Source of the DNA: Podocnemis expansa
Lineage: Eukaryota; Chordata; Testudines; Podocnemididae
Length of the DNA: 64,000 bases
Assembly (NCBI GenBank): GCA_007922195.1
Contig: ML681963.1
Location: 139,812,568-139,876,567 of the forward strand
Direction: 5' to 3'
The notes below the pieces were generated by a model, which saw only the letters and a program-made list of their open reading frames with translations, was not told the origin of the DNA and did no database searches. The position numbers and the translations under genes are program-made. Below, piece by piece: positions 25,437 through 37,479 of this stretch. The stretch's first letter is position 1. Every line of letters starts with the position of its first letter.

Positions 25437-25559
25437 AGTTGCCGCTAGCACCTCTGCTTAACATGCAGAAGGTCCTGGGTTCAATTCCCAGGGGGTTGGA
25501 CTCAATGATCTCATGAGGTCCCTTCCAACCCTATGATTGATTAAACATTGATTGATTGA
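25437..25559 (+). repeat. tRNA-derived SINE with CR1-like tail, copy 1
   Basis: 'ctagcacctctgcttaacat' plus a B-box-like GGTTCAATTCC (25478-25488), then the CR1-type tail 'tctcatgaggtcccttccaa' and ATTGATT repeats. The 5' end starts within the A-box region, so it is truncated and not a tRNA gene. Confidence 0.82.
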
Positions 25560-25820
25560 AAGGAAACCAGACTGTATCCTAAGAGGGAAGGACTTTGTCT
25601 GCCAGAAAAAGGACTCCTTCCTTCCATAGCTGGGCTAAGCCTCAGAATCTGAACCTGTAACACTTTGCTATTTTGAACAGAAATTTTATAAGATAATAAC
25701 CTAAGTTTGGCTTGGTCTCTGTGTCTTTAGCATTGTACAAATATCTTGGGCTTTGTTTTTATTTCAGTAATAAAGCCTAAATAAGTTTATTATAGGATTG
25801 GACTGAGCATTGCCTTATCA

Positions 25821-26119
25821 CAGGGGTCAGCAACCTCTGGCACACGTGCCTATTAACACTGGCATTTCAGGGCTCCCAGCCCTATGGTGCTGCAGGGGCT
25901 CCCCCCTTGCTGGCCCTGCCCCCAGTGGTGCCTGGGGCGACAAGAGCCACATGCAGCTGGAGGGCAGGGCCAGCAGGGAAAAGGAGCCACTGCATGAAGC
26001 AGCTCCTGGCCCTGGCACCCCCGCGAGGCACCTGCTGTCCCCACTCCCAACACCTGCTGAGATCTGGGGGGCAGGGTGGCATGGCGGATGGCAAAGACTG
26101 CCAAGTTTGCCAACCCCTG
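25821..26119. mobile_element. hAT-type element, 299 bp
   Basis: Ends CAGGGGTCAGCAACC and GTTTGCCAACCCCTG. Flanks CCTTATCA (25813-25820) and CCTTATTG (26120-26127), 6 of 8. The GC-rich interior creates spurious open frames up to 147 codons. Confidence 0.83.
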
Positions 26120-26449
26120 CCTTATTGGATAAAGGAGGGAAATCTAAGTGGGAAGAGACCTGTAGCATGTTTCTGGTGCTCTGGGAACAAAGGAATCTAG
26201 ATTTTCTGTCAGATTGCCGTGAAAAGAGCCTAATATCACAGGGTCCACATTAGAGTCATTTGGGACAAGGGTTTCCTAGGGAACTGTTTAAACTCTATAT
26301 TAAGGCTAGCAAAAGCATACAGAATTAATAAGCAGTATGGTTCGCTGGTGTATCTGAGAAGTCAAAGCCACAGCTGGCTCTGGGCTATCTTCCCTGTTAT
26401 CAAACAGTCTGCCCTGAAGTACAGCCCTTGGTCTTCAGATATCAATGGG

Positions 26450-26542
26450 TGTGTCAGCAGGGACTGTCTTTTTCTTCTATGTTTGTACAGTGCCTTGCAC
26501 AACGTGATTCTGCTCCACGACTGAGGCTCCCAGGTGCTAGGG
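26450..26542 (+). repeat. L2/MIR-type 3' tail fragment
   Basis: 'ctatgtttgtacagtgcctt' and 'gcacaacgtgat' fit the tail shared by CORE-SINEs and L2. It is interrupted on the right by the next hAT-type element. Confidence 0.45.
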
Positions 26543-27137
26543 CAGGGGTTGGCAACCTTTGCTGGCCCCTGGGCCAGCCATGCCCACTGCACCCTCTGTG
26601 TGTGCTGGGGGCAGGGCCAAAAGGGGGTAGGGCCAGACCTCCAGTTTGGGGCTGGGGCTAGCTCCCACCCCTCCAGGCTGGGGCTGCCTCTAGTCCCATG
26701 GCCTTCAGGTCCTGTCCGGGGCAGCCTCCAAGTCCCAGCTGGGGCCGCCTCTTGCCCCACTGCCTCCAGGGCTGCCTCTTGCCCTGTGGCCTCCAGGTCC
26801 TGGCTGGGGCCACCTCTCTCCCCTGCTGGCAGATGGCTTCCTCTTGGAGACAGAAGCAGGCAGGCTGACCCACCCTGCTCCGCTCCTGCCCTTCCCAGAA
26901 GGGGGTGGGACTAGCAGGGAGCCAGGAGCTGTGCACTGTGGCGTTTTTATCCCTAGTGGCTGCACTCATGCAGGGAAGTGTGGCCAGCAGGGGCCTGGAG
27001 CCACGGCTTGCAGCTCCTGCCGGCAGTGCAACGCTGGGGGAGCAGGGCCAGTGGGGGAGCCCGAGCAGCTCCGCGTGCCCATCAGGCTTGGCCCTCATGC
27101 TATTTTTGGCACAGGTGCCAGGGGTTGCCAACCCCTG
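26543..27137. mobile_element. hAT-type element, 595 bp
   Basis: Ends CAGGGGTTGGCAACC and GGTTGCCAACCCCTG are exact inverted copies. The flanks (TGCTAGGG, AGCTATAG) agree only partly. The interior is GC-rich with repeated 'ccaggtcctggctggggc' words and carries the spurious 165-codon minus-strand frame. Confidence 0.83.
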
Positions 27138-27185
27138 AGCTATAGTAATATTCATAAAGAAATCAATAATATTCTTGCATCTGAT

Positions 27186-27239
27186 CTAAAGCTCATGGAA
27201 GTCAATGGGCATCTTTCCATTGACCACCATGTGCTTTAG
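27186..27239. repeat. Small palindrome, GTCAATGG type
   Basis: Arms of about 23 bp, CTAAAGCTCATG.. and ..CATGTGCTTTAG, with GTCAATGG facing CCATTGAC around a 7-nt loop. Similar short palindromes recur elsewhere in the window. Confidence 0.7.
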
Positions 27240-27463
27240 ATATGAGCCAAAAAGTATTAGGAGGGTGGTCTTTTCATCCGAGTGTCACCCAGGCAGTTTA
27301 GAGCCAAGTCATTACACAGCTCAGGATCTACACCAGACATGCAGGTTGCTCTATGTATCCGAGACACATCATAAAAGGTACTTATTACAAAGTTTTAGGA
27401 TGTTTGAACAAGCAAAATTAAACCATCTGAAAAACCTAAAGCAACAGACATTCCCCTGCTAGT

Positions 27464-27743
27464 TTCCAAAGGGATAGCCGTGTTAGTCTAGTCCAGTAAA
27501 AAAACAACAAGCAGTTGTGTGGCACTTTAAGACTAACAGATTTATTTTTTGCATGAGCTTTCGTGGGAGAAGATCCCACTTCCTCAGATGCTTCAAAGAT
27601 GGGTGAACTTACAGAAAGGAATGAAAATTCCTTTCTGTAAGTTCACCCATCTTCGAAGCATCTGAGGAAGTGGGATCTTCTCCCACGAAAGCTCATGCAA
27701 AAAATAAATCTGTTAGTCTTAAAGTGCCACACAACTGCTTGTT
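27464..27743. mobile_element. Fold-back repeat, copy F: near-perfect 117-bp hairpin with 14-bp duplication
   Basis: Arms 27506-27622 and 27627-27743 match at 116 of 117 positions around a 4-nt loop GAAA (27623-27626). The left side alone has the outer end 'gggatagccgtgttagtcta'. The insertion is bounded by the 14-bp direct repeat ATTCCCCTGCTAGT (27450-27463 and 27744-27757). Each arm holds a hammerhead-like core: + strand CTGAGGA 27662-27668, stem GTGGGA/TCCCAC, GAAA 27687-27690; mirror image at 27559-27587. Confidence 0.92.
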
Positions 27744-27757
27744 ATTCCCCTGCTAGT

Positions 27758-30040
27758 CCGTCTTCTGTATCATCAACAGTCGGATCCAACAGGAGGTGAA
27801 ATGCACATCCAAGGGACCAATAGTGCTGCATATGATAATGCCATTTTGTTAATCCCTTTGGCTTACCCTTTAGTGAAGCACAGTCAGAGCTGCTGGGTTT
27901 GTGTGTTTTCCCTCTTTTCTACCCATCCAGCTAAGGTGCCTTCAAGGGCATTTGCCGTTTCCACTTTTCCTTCAGGAATAACATCCAATGAATCTCTTCA
28001 TGCGCACACACAGTCCTTGTAAGAACGCCATGACCGTACACATGCAGAGAGAATCAGTCTTAGTCAAACCATGGTGAAGCCACAGCCAGGCATGGGTCTG
28101 GAGAGGCCAGTGTTCAGCTCGGCCTGCACTCAAAAATTACATTTGACATTAGCACTAATTGCACACACAACTGAATAGATGATTAGCTGAGAACAGAGAC
28201 ACTGAAGGATGGAAATGTCAGAGCTGTAGGCTGTCTCCGAAGCAGGTGGGGGTTGTTTTTCTATAGTGCACTTCTTGTTTGGGTGGGCTGTTCTGCTCCT
28301 CTCTAAACAGGAGAGGAATCTGACCCACCTTCAGAGAATGACAAATCCCAAGGTGGAAGAAGCATGAGGAAAGCTGATCTTGTGATTAAGAAACTCATTT
28401 GAGAGTGTTCACCCATCCCAAGTGAGATTCAGGTCTGGAATTCCAGTACCAACAATCACTGAGATGCAAATAGCAGGTAAAACATGTTTTATTAAGTAAC
28501 AGATTATTAAACTAATCCCCTGGCAAAATGATATACCCAGAGTTAAAAACAAAGTAAAATAGACAGGCTTACAACCCAATCAGCAGTCGGGGACCCCTTT
28601 GTGATGACAGGTTTCGGGGGGGAGTGATGTCCTCTGACATACCTCTGCATGAGACCCTACGGTGAAGCCAAGAAATAGGCCAATAATTATAACCCCTGAG
28701 GTCCTTTGTTTCACAGGAAAAGGGTGATCAGGCCCTTCCCTAGTCATGGAGACTGCTTCTGATGGGCATTAATTGCTACAATTAAAAATCTAATAGCTAC
28801 TTAAACACTATAACTTTTACAGATTATTACTTAATCACTTTAATTACTATACAGTCTGGCAGAGTGGAAGTGTGTCTGGGGCCCCCCACTGCCAACTAAT
28901 GCTTCACCATCACAAATCTTCCCTTTGCCCTACAGAGGTTCAGGAGATGCACTGTCTATATGTGCTCCATAAGTTGCTGAGTCTGTTCCCATATATGATA
29001 ATAAAGGTAGTGATTCTGCTTTTTGTCTGTCTTGTCTATTTAGACTGTAAGCTGTTTGGTTCAATGACTGACTCTTGTAATGTGTTTGTATAGCACCTAG
29101 CACAGGCAGACCCTGATCTCAGCTGCCACTTAAAGGCACCACTATAGTGCATATAATAAGCGCTATTAAAGATAAATGGAGCCATACTTTGGCTCTTGCT
29201 CATCTCTAGTCCAAACATCAACTAAAACTGAAGCATTGGTAATAACTGTTTTAGCATCCCCATATGAGTGGCAGGAGAGCTGGTCTGGTGATCCATAGTG
29301 ACTGTGCAACCCAGCACTATATTGGGAAGCAAAACCAGTACACTCAGCTCCATGAAGTAGGAACTGGGTGTGCAGCAAAAAGAGTGCACCAGATCTTACC
29401 AGGAAACCATAACGTGTGCTTCCGTGCAGCTGTTACCCACTGCTCCTGGCAGCTGCACTGAAAAGCATCAATTGTCTCCAAAAAGAGCTGCACCTCTTGT
29501 TCCAAAAGGAGAATTGCTCATGGTGAAATCCTCCTCAGTTTGTCTCTCCTATGAAATGTGTCGCCAACTCTTCCCATAGCATTACTATGAAGATGAAGGA
29601 GTACCAAAAGGCAGCAGCATCCCAAAACATTTTTCTCAAATGGGGGCATGGATATAAGAGGGTTTCAGTTGAATGCCAGCCTAATGCCAAAGAAGAGGTG
29701 GGTGTTAAAGACTTTGCCATTGTGTCTCCATTCCCAATAGCACACCATTACTCTTCTGTCCCCCAGACAACAGCTTGTATGTGTTGCCTTTAGAAACACC
29801 CATTCACCACTAGAAGGTAGAGATACAGTGGAAGGCTCCTGGCAATGGAGGCAGAATGGATACAGTAAAAAATGAGGCCAAACTGAAGTCAAATGAAAAA
29901 AGGATAGAAGAAACAGAAGAGAAAGGAAGAGGTGAGTCACTTTAATTTGAGGGATTGGCTGCTTCTGGACAGAAAAGTTTAAGTTCCACTTCCGTAATCA
30001 TTCAGACCTGGAAATCTTTTTACCGATTGTGGATGCAAAC
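27758..30040. other. No recognised gene; one L2/MIR tail
   Basis: 28990-29130 reads 'tagactgtaagctgtttggt' and 'tttgtatagcacctagcaca', the L2/CORE-SINE 3' tail. The rest is unassigned. Confidence 0.5.
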
Positions 30041-30089
30041 CTGATCTGTATTGAAGTCAATGGGAATTTTGCCATCGAGTAGGTCTAGA

Positions 30090-30330
30090 CTTTTACCCTA
30101 GTCTCACTTTATTCCACCTCACCAATGCCTTTAAGGTAATCCAAGATAACTTTTTCACACAAACCATAATTAGTTTGTGGAACTCATTGCCACAAGATAT
30201 CACTGAGGCCAAGAGCTTGGCAGTGTTAAAAAAAAAGATTGGATTTTTAGCTAAGAATATCATCCTGTGAGAGTATTCCTCACTAGCATGAAGAGGGTAA
30301 CTAGAGCTGGAGAGCTCAAAGTACATGACT
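30090..30330 (+). mobile_element. CR1/L2-like LINE 3' fragment, plus strand
   Basis: 'tttgtggaactcattgccac' and 'aagatatcactgaggccaag' correspond to the conserved end of non-LTR ORF2 (x-L-W-N-S-L-P pattern). Frame decayed. Confidence 0.5.
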
Positions 30331-30760
30331 CAAGCTGGGAGGGCACCAAATCCAATTATTGATTAATCCTGGCTACCAGTTAATACAGAGAAAGGAAGTC
30401 GATAGTAGGGTCTGTGGCAGGGTCTTTGCGGTCACCACCTGACTCCAGAAAAATCCTGAAGAGGGTACTAGGTTGTTTAAATTTACACTTTTTGTTTAGG
30501 ACTTTGTTGAGGATTCCAAGAGAAAACCTTGTGAATCCTGGACCTGAGAAAAGGGTAAGCCTAGAGAGGGTGTGAGGGAGATGGCTTGATAAAACCCAGG
30601 TAGGATGAAGTCCAGCAAAGCAGAAGCAAGAAGTGTGAAGGAGCAGACTTTGGCTGCTGGTTACAGAATCTCTGGGCTGGAACCCAGCATAGTAGGTGAT
30701 CTGGATTCTGTTACCAGTAAACGGGAAAGGTGGATTGAAGCCTCTAAGAAGGAAACAAGC

Positions 30761-31267
30761 GCTATGCTCACACATACATGCTTATTTCAATTTAAGTGAA
30801 ATTGAAACAAATTAATTCGAAATAAAATCCTTAATTCGAATTAATTTAAATTGAAATAAGCAAAAACCTCAAACTGAAATACCAAGTCCAGACACAGGAC
30901 TTGCTATTTCAAATCAGGAGAGGGGCAACATGGGAGATGTGGCAACATGGCCCCCTCACTGGGCCATGCCCCCACCCAATATATATAAAAAGGAAGGCAC
31001 CCTGGGAAGGAGAAGGGCAAAATGTTATTTTGAAATAATGGTTATTTCAAAATAACATGTCCAAATGGCAGTTATTTTGAAATAACCATTTCAAAATAAC
31101 AGACAATTCAAATTAAAGTAGGTTTAAGTGATTTCAAAATAATGTCTCTTGTTTCGAAATGACGGAGCTTGTCATTTCAAAACAAGAAAACGTCATGTGG
31201 ACCTAATCTTTTCAAAATCAAAATAACCATTGTCATTTTGATTTAAAAGATACATGTAGACATAGAA
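30761..31267. mobile_element. Palindromic-word element (TTTCAAAATAAC type), 507 bp
   Basis: Ends CTATGCTCACACATACATG and (inverse) CTATGTCTACATGTATC. The interior is full of ATTTCAAAATAAC / GTTATTTTGAAAT and TTAATTCGAATTAA palindromes in both orientations. Non-coding. Same end sequence as the AAGTCGACTT elements but a different internal word. Confidence 0.75.
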
Positions 31268-32119
31268 TGATATAGAATCCCAAGTAAAAGGAGTGAGGTC
31301 TACAAACCCAGACTTGGGGGCAAATATCTGATACAAGGTCTTGGACTTTGTTGTATTTTTCTGGCACCTCGGCAAGGGTGGGTTTAAACTGTAATCTTGT
31401 AGGAGGACCAAGTTTATGGAAAGATAGACCACTCCAGTGCTGGAGCAATAGTCAGCAGGGTGTGTCAGGTAGGAAGAAAGCTCCTGCAACACACCTGGCC
31501 ACAAGGATGTATTTTAACACGGAGCAACTTCTTTAATGCATTCACTTAGAGGGAGGATTAAAACAATTCAAGAGCACTTGAAGGGACAGTGGAATAAGGA
31601 GGAAGAATAGATGAGCTTAAAGAAAGCCATGTTCATGTGAAGGAGTACAATCAAGAATCAGGCAAAAGGAATAGAGAAAACGTACCTAAACACACTCATT
31701 TGGTTAGTACAATATTATTGAAAGCCTTTCTGGTGATTGTCATCTCATTTTAAAGTCAATACTTTTCAGAACAATTGTTATACGTAAGCTTTCATTGGTG
31801 TATAGCTGTCTTCACGAGAGTCCTTTAAATGATACATGGTATTCCCAGTGAATTTATTAAAACACTTCGCCATATTTCCTCTGTCCTCTTGAACTTGTAG
31901 TTTAAAAAAATAGCCTCTCAGTAACTTGCTCCTAAGTTTGAATAAATGGAGTTGTTTTTGGTGGCTGGTTTATGCCCACTGTCCCCTACTAAAAGTTACT
32001 CCAAGAAAGACTGTTTCTGCACGTGCATAATAGGGCTAACTTATCAAAATAACCAAGTAATATGATGGGTTAAGTTTTCTGTATTTGAATACAGATGTGA
32101 CAGACAGATTTCTGTGGAA
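31268..32119. other. No recognised feature
   Basis: Unassigned. Confidence 0.5.
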
Positions 32120-32502
32120 CATGGAAGCTCCCTTCACAAAGGATTTGGATTTTCTAAATTTTGGCTTCATTATGAATCTGAATGAAAACCAAAAATTATA
32201 GAATTCTCCATATGAAGCAAAGTTTTAAAAAGATGTTTGGCTCCTTCAGAATATTATATATGTATATATAATGCAAAATAAAAATGTACAAGAAAAGTTG
32301 TTTCAAAACAGCAACCATAAAAATATTGAAATATTACATTCCAAAAAATGATGAAACTGGATGTTTTGACATTGTCAAAACTTCCGTTCATTTCTTCCTC
32401 AATAAAATATCAGCATAGTCAACCTACTTTTATGAAGCGTTTCAATTTTGACAGAACTGCATATGCTGACAGAATGTTCAAAGTTTCGCCAACCAGCTCC
32501 AA
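32120..32502. repeat. AT-rich dispersed repeat (ends CCAACCAGCTC)
   Basis: Strings of 'tttcaaaa', 'gaaatatt' and 'ttttgacattgtcaaaac', closing 'tttcgccaaccagctcc'. Related AT-rich blocks occur at 52657-53020 and 57047-57392. Family not named. Confidence 0.45.
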
Positions 32503-32753
32503 TTGATATTGCTACAGTTTCCTCAGGTAAACTACCCTCGAAATCACACATGCTGCTGCCTGGCGCAACAGCAGGAAATTGCATGGTAGCATTAGAATAG
32601 ACAGGATAAATGGGTCAGAAAAAGAATAGTTGCACCTGGAAGTGATATCTAGTCCATTCTCTGGTGCTTTAGTTTAGCAGCAAACTAATGCCTAGATCAT
32701 CTCCAGTACCTGTTCACCTAATCAAAACACAAAGGATTAAAGCCCTGCAAAGT

Positions 32754-32866
32754 GTAGTGGCTAGCACCTCTGCTTAACATGCGGAAGGTCCTGGATTCAA
32801 TTCCCAGGGGGTTGGACTCGATGATCTCATGAGGTCCCTTCCAGCCCTATGATTGATTGATTAAAA
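32754..32866 (+). repeat. tRNA-derived SINE with CR1-like tail, copy 2
   Basis: Near-identical to the copy at 25437: 'ctagcacctctgcttaacat', B-box-like GATTCAATTCC, tail 'tctcatgaggtcccttccag', then (ATTG)n. Same strand and same 5' truncation point. Confidence 0.82.
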
Positions 32867-34529
32867 GTGGTTTTGATTCCATCATCTCTTTTGAAGCGGG
32901 TGCTATTCACTGGCTGTTCGTACCATAAGGTCTCATGGATTACACTGAGATAGTAACTGATCTCAATTCTACAACTTGCTTTTATCTGAGAATGCACAAT
33001 CACAAAGATATACTGATGCAAGCTGGTAGGTTTTGGGAACATTTATAGAAGGGGTAGTTAACTCAGGGGCTGATTTCACTCAAATATTCAGTTATATGTC
33101 CCATATTGATGGAACCATTTCTTGCTACTGTCTTTAATCTTGCCTTTGCTCAAAAGCTATTAGAGATAATTAAAAAATTATCTGAAAAATTTCTCTTCTC
33201 TTTAAACAGATCCAAATTTCATTTAAAAACAAAAACAACCCCTTCCCCTCACCCCCCGAAGTTTAACTCAATTTGATTAACTTTGGTTTTCTTTTGCCCA
33301 ACTCTGCATTTCCTGCCTGCAGTTGAGACTGCACCCAGAGGCACATGGTGTTGCAATACCATGACAAAAGCTGTTGTCACTGTATTTCTGACCAAATGGG
33401 AAAGAAATAATAGAAATCTTTCAAGCAGCTCTGTTTGTGTGCAATTTCCTCTCCTGCTTTGATATTCAGACAATTTAAGTAAGGTTCAGAGAAATCTCCA
33501 GACTTTTGAGTGCTTCTCCAAACTAAGCTTCTGAGTCTTTTGAGTAATGGACCTGACCTGAAACCTTAGATCCCAAACCTCAGGACTTCAGGAATGTTCA
33601 GTCTTTGATTTGACCTGATTGGCCAGTCTTTATCTCCATAATAGGCTAAAAAAACCTAAAGGACCGCACCCAAATTTTACTGTGCAGACTCATCTCTCCT
33701 TTTGGAGGTTTATCTGCCAATAATCCTACAGCCTGGATAGCAACAATTGCAAGACCAAGAGTAGCATTTTTGTGATATCACCCCATGGCCAGGAAATCTC
33801 TGGTCTTAGAAAACAATGTGCATGGTGTAGACAGGGTAACTGAGTCTGCACAGGCATCATCATTATCCTAGAGATTGTTTTTAGATTATAATCAATGAAG
33901 ATTGATTTCAATGGCAGTTGCATGGGGCCTTAAACCAGTGATTTCAACAAAATGTTTCTTCCTTTTAACTTGTGATAAATCCATGCTGAGGGAGGGTGGG
34001 TTTGCGCACACTCCTAGAGAAAAGGGGGGAAAACTGTAGGAACTTCATTCATTTTTCAAGTTACTTTTCTTCTTGGTCAGAGCTTTAACCACTGTGAGGC
34101 ACAAGCAAATTTATATTCGATGCAATTGCTGGGAAAGTTTATGCTTCAATGTTAACCCAAATATTGAGCTCAAGCCATAGGACTGGTCATGCTGTGTTCA
34201 GTCCTTGACAAAGTGGAGAGGGGAACAAAGATATCTCTAACAAATCTGTCACATACCACTCCTCCCACTGTCAGTCCTGCAGCTAGCCAGGCTATTTCAG
34301 CCATTGGTGCAAACAAAAGCAGCCTCAGGCATGCTTTAATTTGTCTCTCACTGCCAGTAGTTTCAAAGTGCCATTCGAGCAGCCAGAAGTCATCATAGCA
34401 TTTTTCCCATGCGACACTCTTTGCTGCTTTTTCCAAAATATTTTATGGCATCTACAGTTGATAGCTCAGTCTGCTCCTCCCTTAATACACTGCCAAGAAC
34501 TATCATCCAAGTGAATGGGAGTAGCAGTA
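32867..34529. other. No recognised feature
   Basis: Unassigned spacer. Confidence 0.5.
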
Positions 34530-34616
34530 AGGTGACCAGACAGCAAGTGTGAAAAATCCAGATACTTCTTTGAGGTGTGGGTTGAAAGACAGTTAGGTGC
34601 CTATGTCTGGTCACCC
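34530..34616. mobile_element. 87-bp Tc1/mariner-like MITE
   Basis: Ends AGGTGACCAGACA and TGTCTGGTCACCC are inverted copies, flanked by TA on each side (34528-34529, 34617-34618), the Tc1/mariner target. Confidence 0.75.
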
Positions 34617-37400
34617 TAAGTAGCACATATGCACTGAGGGGGACAGAGGATTGCTTTGGTTTTATGAAAGACACAGTGAGACAGGCTCAGACTCCAGGAA
34701 GCTGATATAAGAAGATTCCAAGTGTTCTGAAGTGCTTTCCTGCATTTCAGTTTGGCAAGACTATTTTTTACCTCACATTTTAAGCAGCCAGTGTTTAGCA
34801 GAGGGAGAACAGTCGGTTTAAGAGGCACAGAGGGGATTAGGAATGAAATTAAAGGCATGGAGAGAACATGGTGTTCAAAACTTGAAAGAAGGGATACTGC
34901 ACGTGAAGATCAGGGAGGCAAAGATGGCTGGGAGGTGATGGAAGCTGGGACAGAATACTCCCTGTCTGGCACTTTACTCATTGGTTCAGTTCTTTCCTTT
35001 AATGGATGGCTGTTTTGAGACAGCCCTACCTAGAGACACCCTCCCTGCACCTTCCTTAGTCTCCCGTTCTACCACAAGTGCAAAGGAATATTTTCTCTCT
35101 TAAAAGAAAATTCAAACCCTTTTGTTCATATAAAGTAACGTGGTCCACGAATCCTCTCAAAATTGCCAATGTAAAACAAAGGCTGCAATGTAGCAGCTTT
35201 CCAATCCCACACAAAGGTCATCATTCCCAGCTCACCCACTCAGGAGTCATTAGCCATGCTATCCCAATTCCTTTGCCCCAGTCCAGGGCCCCTTTCTCCA
35301 CGCCTCCTGCCTGAATGTTCCAAGACCCACTTCTCTCCCACAAGTCTCTTCACATAGCCCCAAGCCCGGTATCTGTCAAGAGGGCTCTCCACAGTTTCAG
35401 TGCCCCAATCTCCTCACCTGCGAATCTTACCCCTGCTCACAGGAACCTCTCTCTAGCACCAACCCCTTGTCCTCAGATTTTTCCTGCAGTCCTCCATTCA
35501 GGTCTTCCTGCAGTGATATGCTCATGCTTCTTTACTGTGCATCCTGCCCTGCACCTTGGGACCACCTGCTAGAGACAACTGCTTGCTTCTGAACCTATGT
35601 TGTACTGACCATGCTGGTTCTTTCACTCTTTCTTGGGATCACTGCAGAAGCCTCCTTGCAGGTTTCCCCATCTCTAACCAGTATTCCTTACAATTTTCTT
35701 TATCATTCCTGGTCCTCATCAGCTCATGGTTCCTCCTCTCCTTTTGATTTTCTAATGCTCTTTCCTCTCAGATAACTTTCTGCTGCTTCTTTTGTCTCTC
35801 CTCTGCTCCCAGGCAACTGTCATCTATCCTTTCCTGATTTTCTTACTTCTTTGGCCCAGGTGTGCTCACTTAAACCTATAGCTATTGAGTCACAGGTGCA
35901 CTGGGCCCTGCTTCCCCATAAAGGGGTCCATCACTTGCTGGCAATGATATTTGTTTGGGTTTAGTGCTGGTAACAGGAATCCAAATAACCAACTTCACTC
36001 AGAGTGCATTTCAGTAGGAGTATATTCATAAGTAGGACAGTTCCTCAGCTGTTGTAAATTGGTACATCTTCGACATTAATGGAGCTAAAGTTGCTGTATT
36101 CCTGCCAATGTGCCAGTCTAACATATCTCAGAGTCCTGGTAAGGCTTTGTCATGCTGTTTGTGCTTTCCTATTTAGCTATAATAGATGACAAACAACAAA
36201 ACTGCCACAGTCAAAAGACTTCTAGTATGTTACAAATGGGTACTTTACTAAGTGTAGATCTTGGTGTGAGAGTACCCACAACAAAGCAACCACCAGTGAC
36301 ATTGGCAGCAACTTGACAGTCTCAGTAGAGAACCTAAGGACTGAATAGACTGCAGAAACTAGCATATCATTTCTCTTCTGAAGATGGTCCCTCTGAGTCA
36401 GGATTTGGGCACACATCAGGAAGGTGAGTCTTGCAATGCAGCTGCCCATGTAATTAATGAGAGAGAGATTCTGGGACAGATTATCAGCTAATGTAAACTG
36501 ACATCAGTGAATTGGTTTCAATTGTGCTGTGATGATTTACACTAGCTGGCCCCCTGTCTTAAGGCTCTCACTCCATTACATGGCATTTATGCAAAATATT
36601 TAAATGATCAAAAGTTGTTTCCAATGACACTCCAGTAGACCTCATGCAAGAGAAACAGGCAGGTGCCACACTGCGTGCTCAGTAAAACCAAATCCCTGCA
36701 GCAACCCCTCATCTGGTGTGAACTGTCATAGCTCTATGAACTTTTGACTCATCTGGCTGGTGTAATTACAGTGATTGGAGCAAAGCTCTGGAACCACAAT
36801 TGTTCTAATTAGACTTTTTAAAAGCAGCACCCTGTCCCAAGGAGTCTAGTCTTATTTATGCTGGTTTTATACTAGTCTGATCCCAGATCTTCAGCTGGTG
36901 TTAGTTAGCACTAAATTCAAAACAGCAGTGCCCATTTCCTGCTGCTGGAGAACTGACCCTTTTGACTTCTTTTATACTAGCAGGGGTGTATGATAGATAG
37001 GCAGCTCATCTAAAATCTGTATGCCAAGGGCCTATTTAATTTCTATTATTAATTATTACTTTATTTTATCTACATTGCTGTGGGGGCTGAAGAACAAAAA
37101 GGTAAAAAAAAATCTGAATCTGTTTCTCCCTTGCTTTTGTTCTTTAACAGCATTAAAGAACTTCAATTCAGTGTAACCCAAACTGGAGAAGAAAGTAAGG
37201 GAGAATAAAATATACAGAGCACAGAGTGAACTACACTGTGAGGAAGGAGAGAAAGAGGAAAAAAGAGAGCAAAAGCTTTTGGGTGCATGAGAAGAAGGGC
37301 TCATGGCTGGTTTGCAGAGGCAGGGTGTCTGCAATCTTTGTAGCAATTAGATTTAATGGGACAGAAACGGTTTTTCTCTTCCACATCCCCTCCTCCTCTC
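34617..37400. other. Upstream flank of TH, no recognised gene
   Basis: 36490-36560 has a 'gtaaactgacatcagtgaat' palindrome piece. No TH-type distal enhancer can be named from sequence alone. Confidence 0.5.
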
Positions 37401-37454
37401 CCCCTAAGCTAAAGGGAGGGAGGTGGGGAAGCGGGAGGGATGTGAAAGGGTCCT

Positions 37455-37479
37455 TGACGTCAGACCTGCCCTATAAAAG
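37455..37479 (+). promoter_or_regulatory. TH: TH core promoter: CRE plus TATA box
   Basis: A perfect palindromic cAMP response element TGACGTCA lies at 37455-37462 and a TATA box TATAAAAG at 37472-37479, 9 bp apart. This CRE-next-to-TATA arrangement is the known core of mammalian TH promoters, where CREB-family factors act. Transcription should start about 25-30 bp after the TATA box, near 37500, giving a 5' UTR of about 30 nt before the ATG at 37531. Just upstream (37380-37440) is a pyrimidine- then purine-rich stretch. The start site is inferred from spacing, not seen. Confidence 0.9.

Noticed and set aside
25810..27155. Several 113-165 codon frames on both strands
   Set aside because: They coincide with two GC-rich hAT-type elements and overlap each other in different frames.
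25437..32866. tRNA-like sequences with B boxes
   Set aside because: Truncated at the A box and joined to a CR1-like tail, so SINEs and not tRNA genes.
1..37400. Search for ASCL2, INS or other known TH neighbours
   Set aside because: No bHLH or insulin-like exon seen in any frame; they are presumably outside the window.
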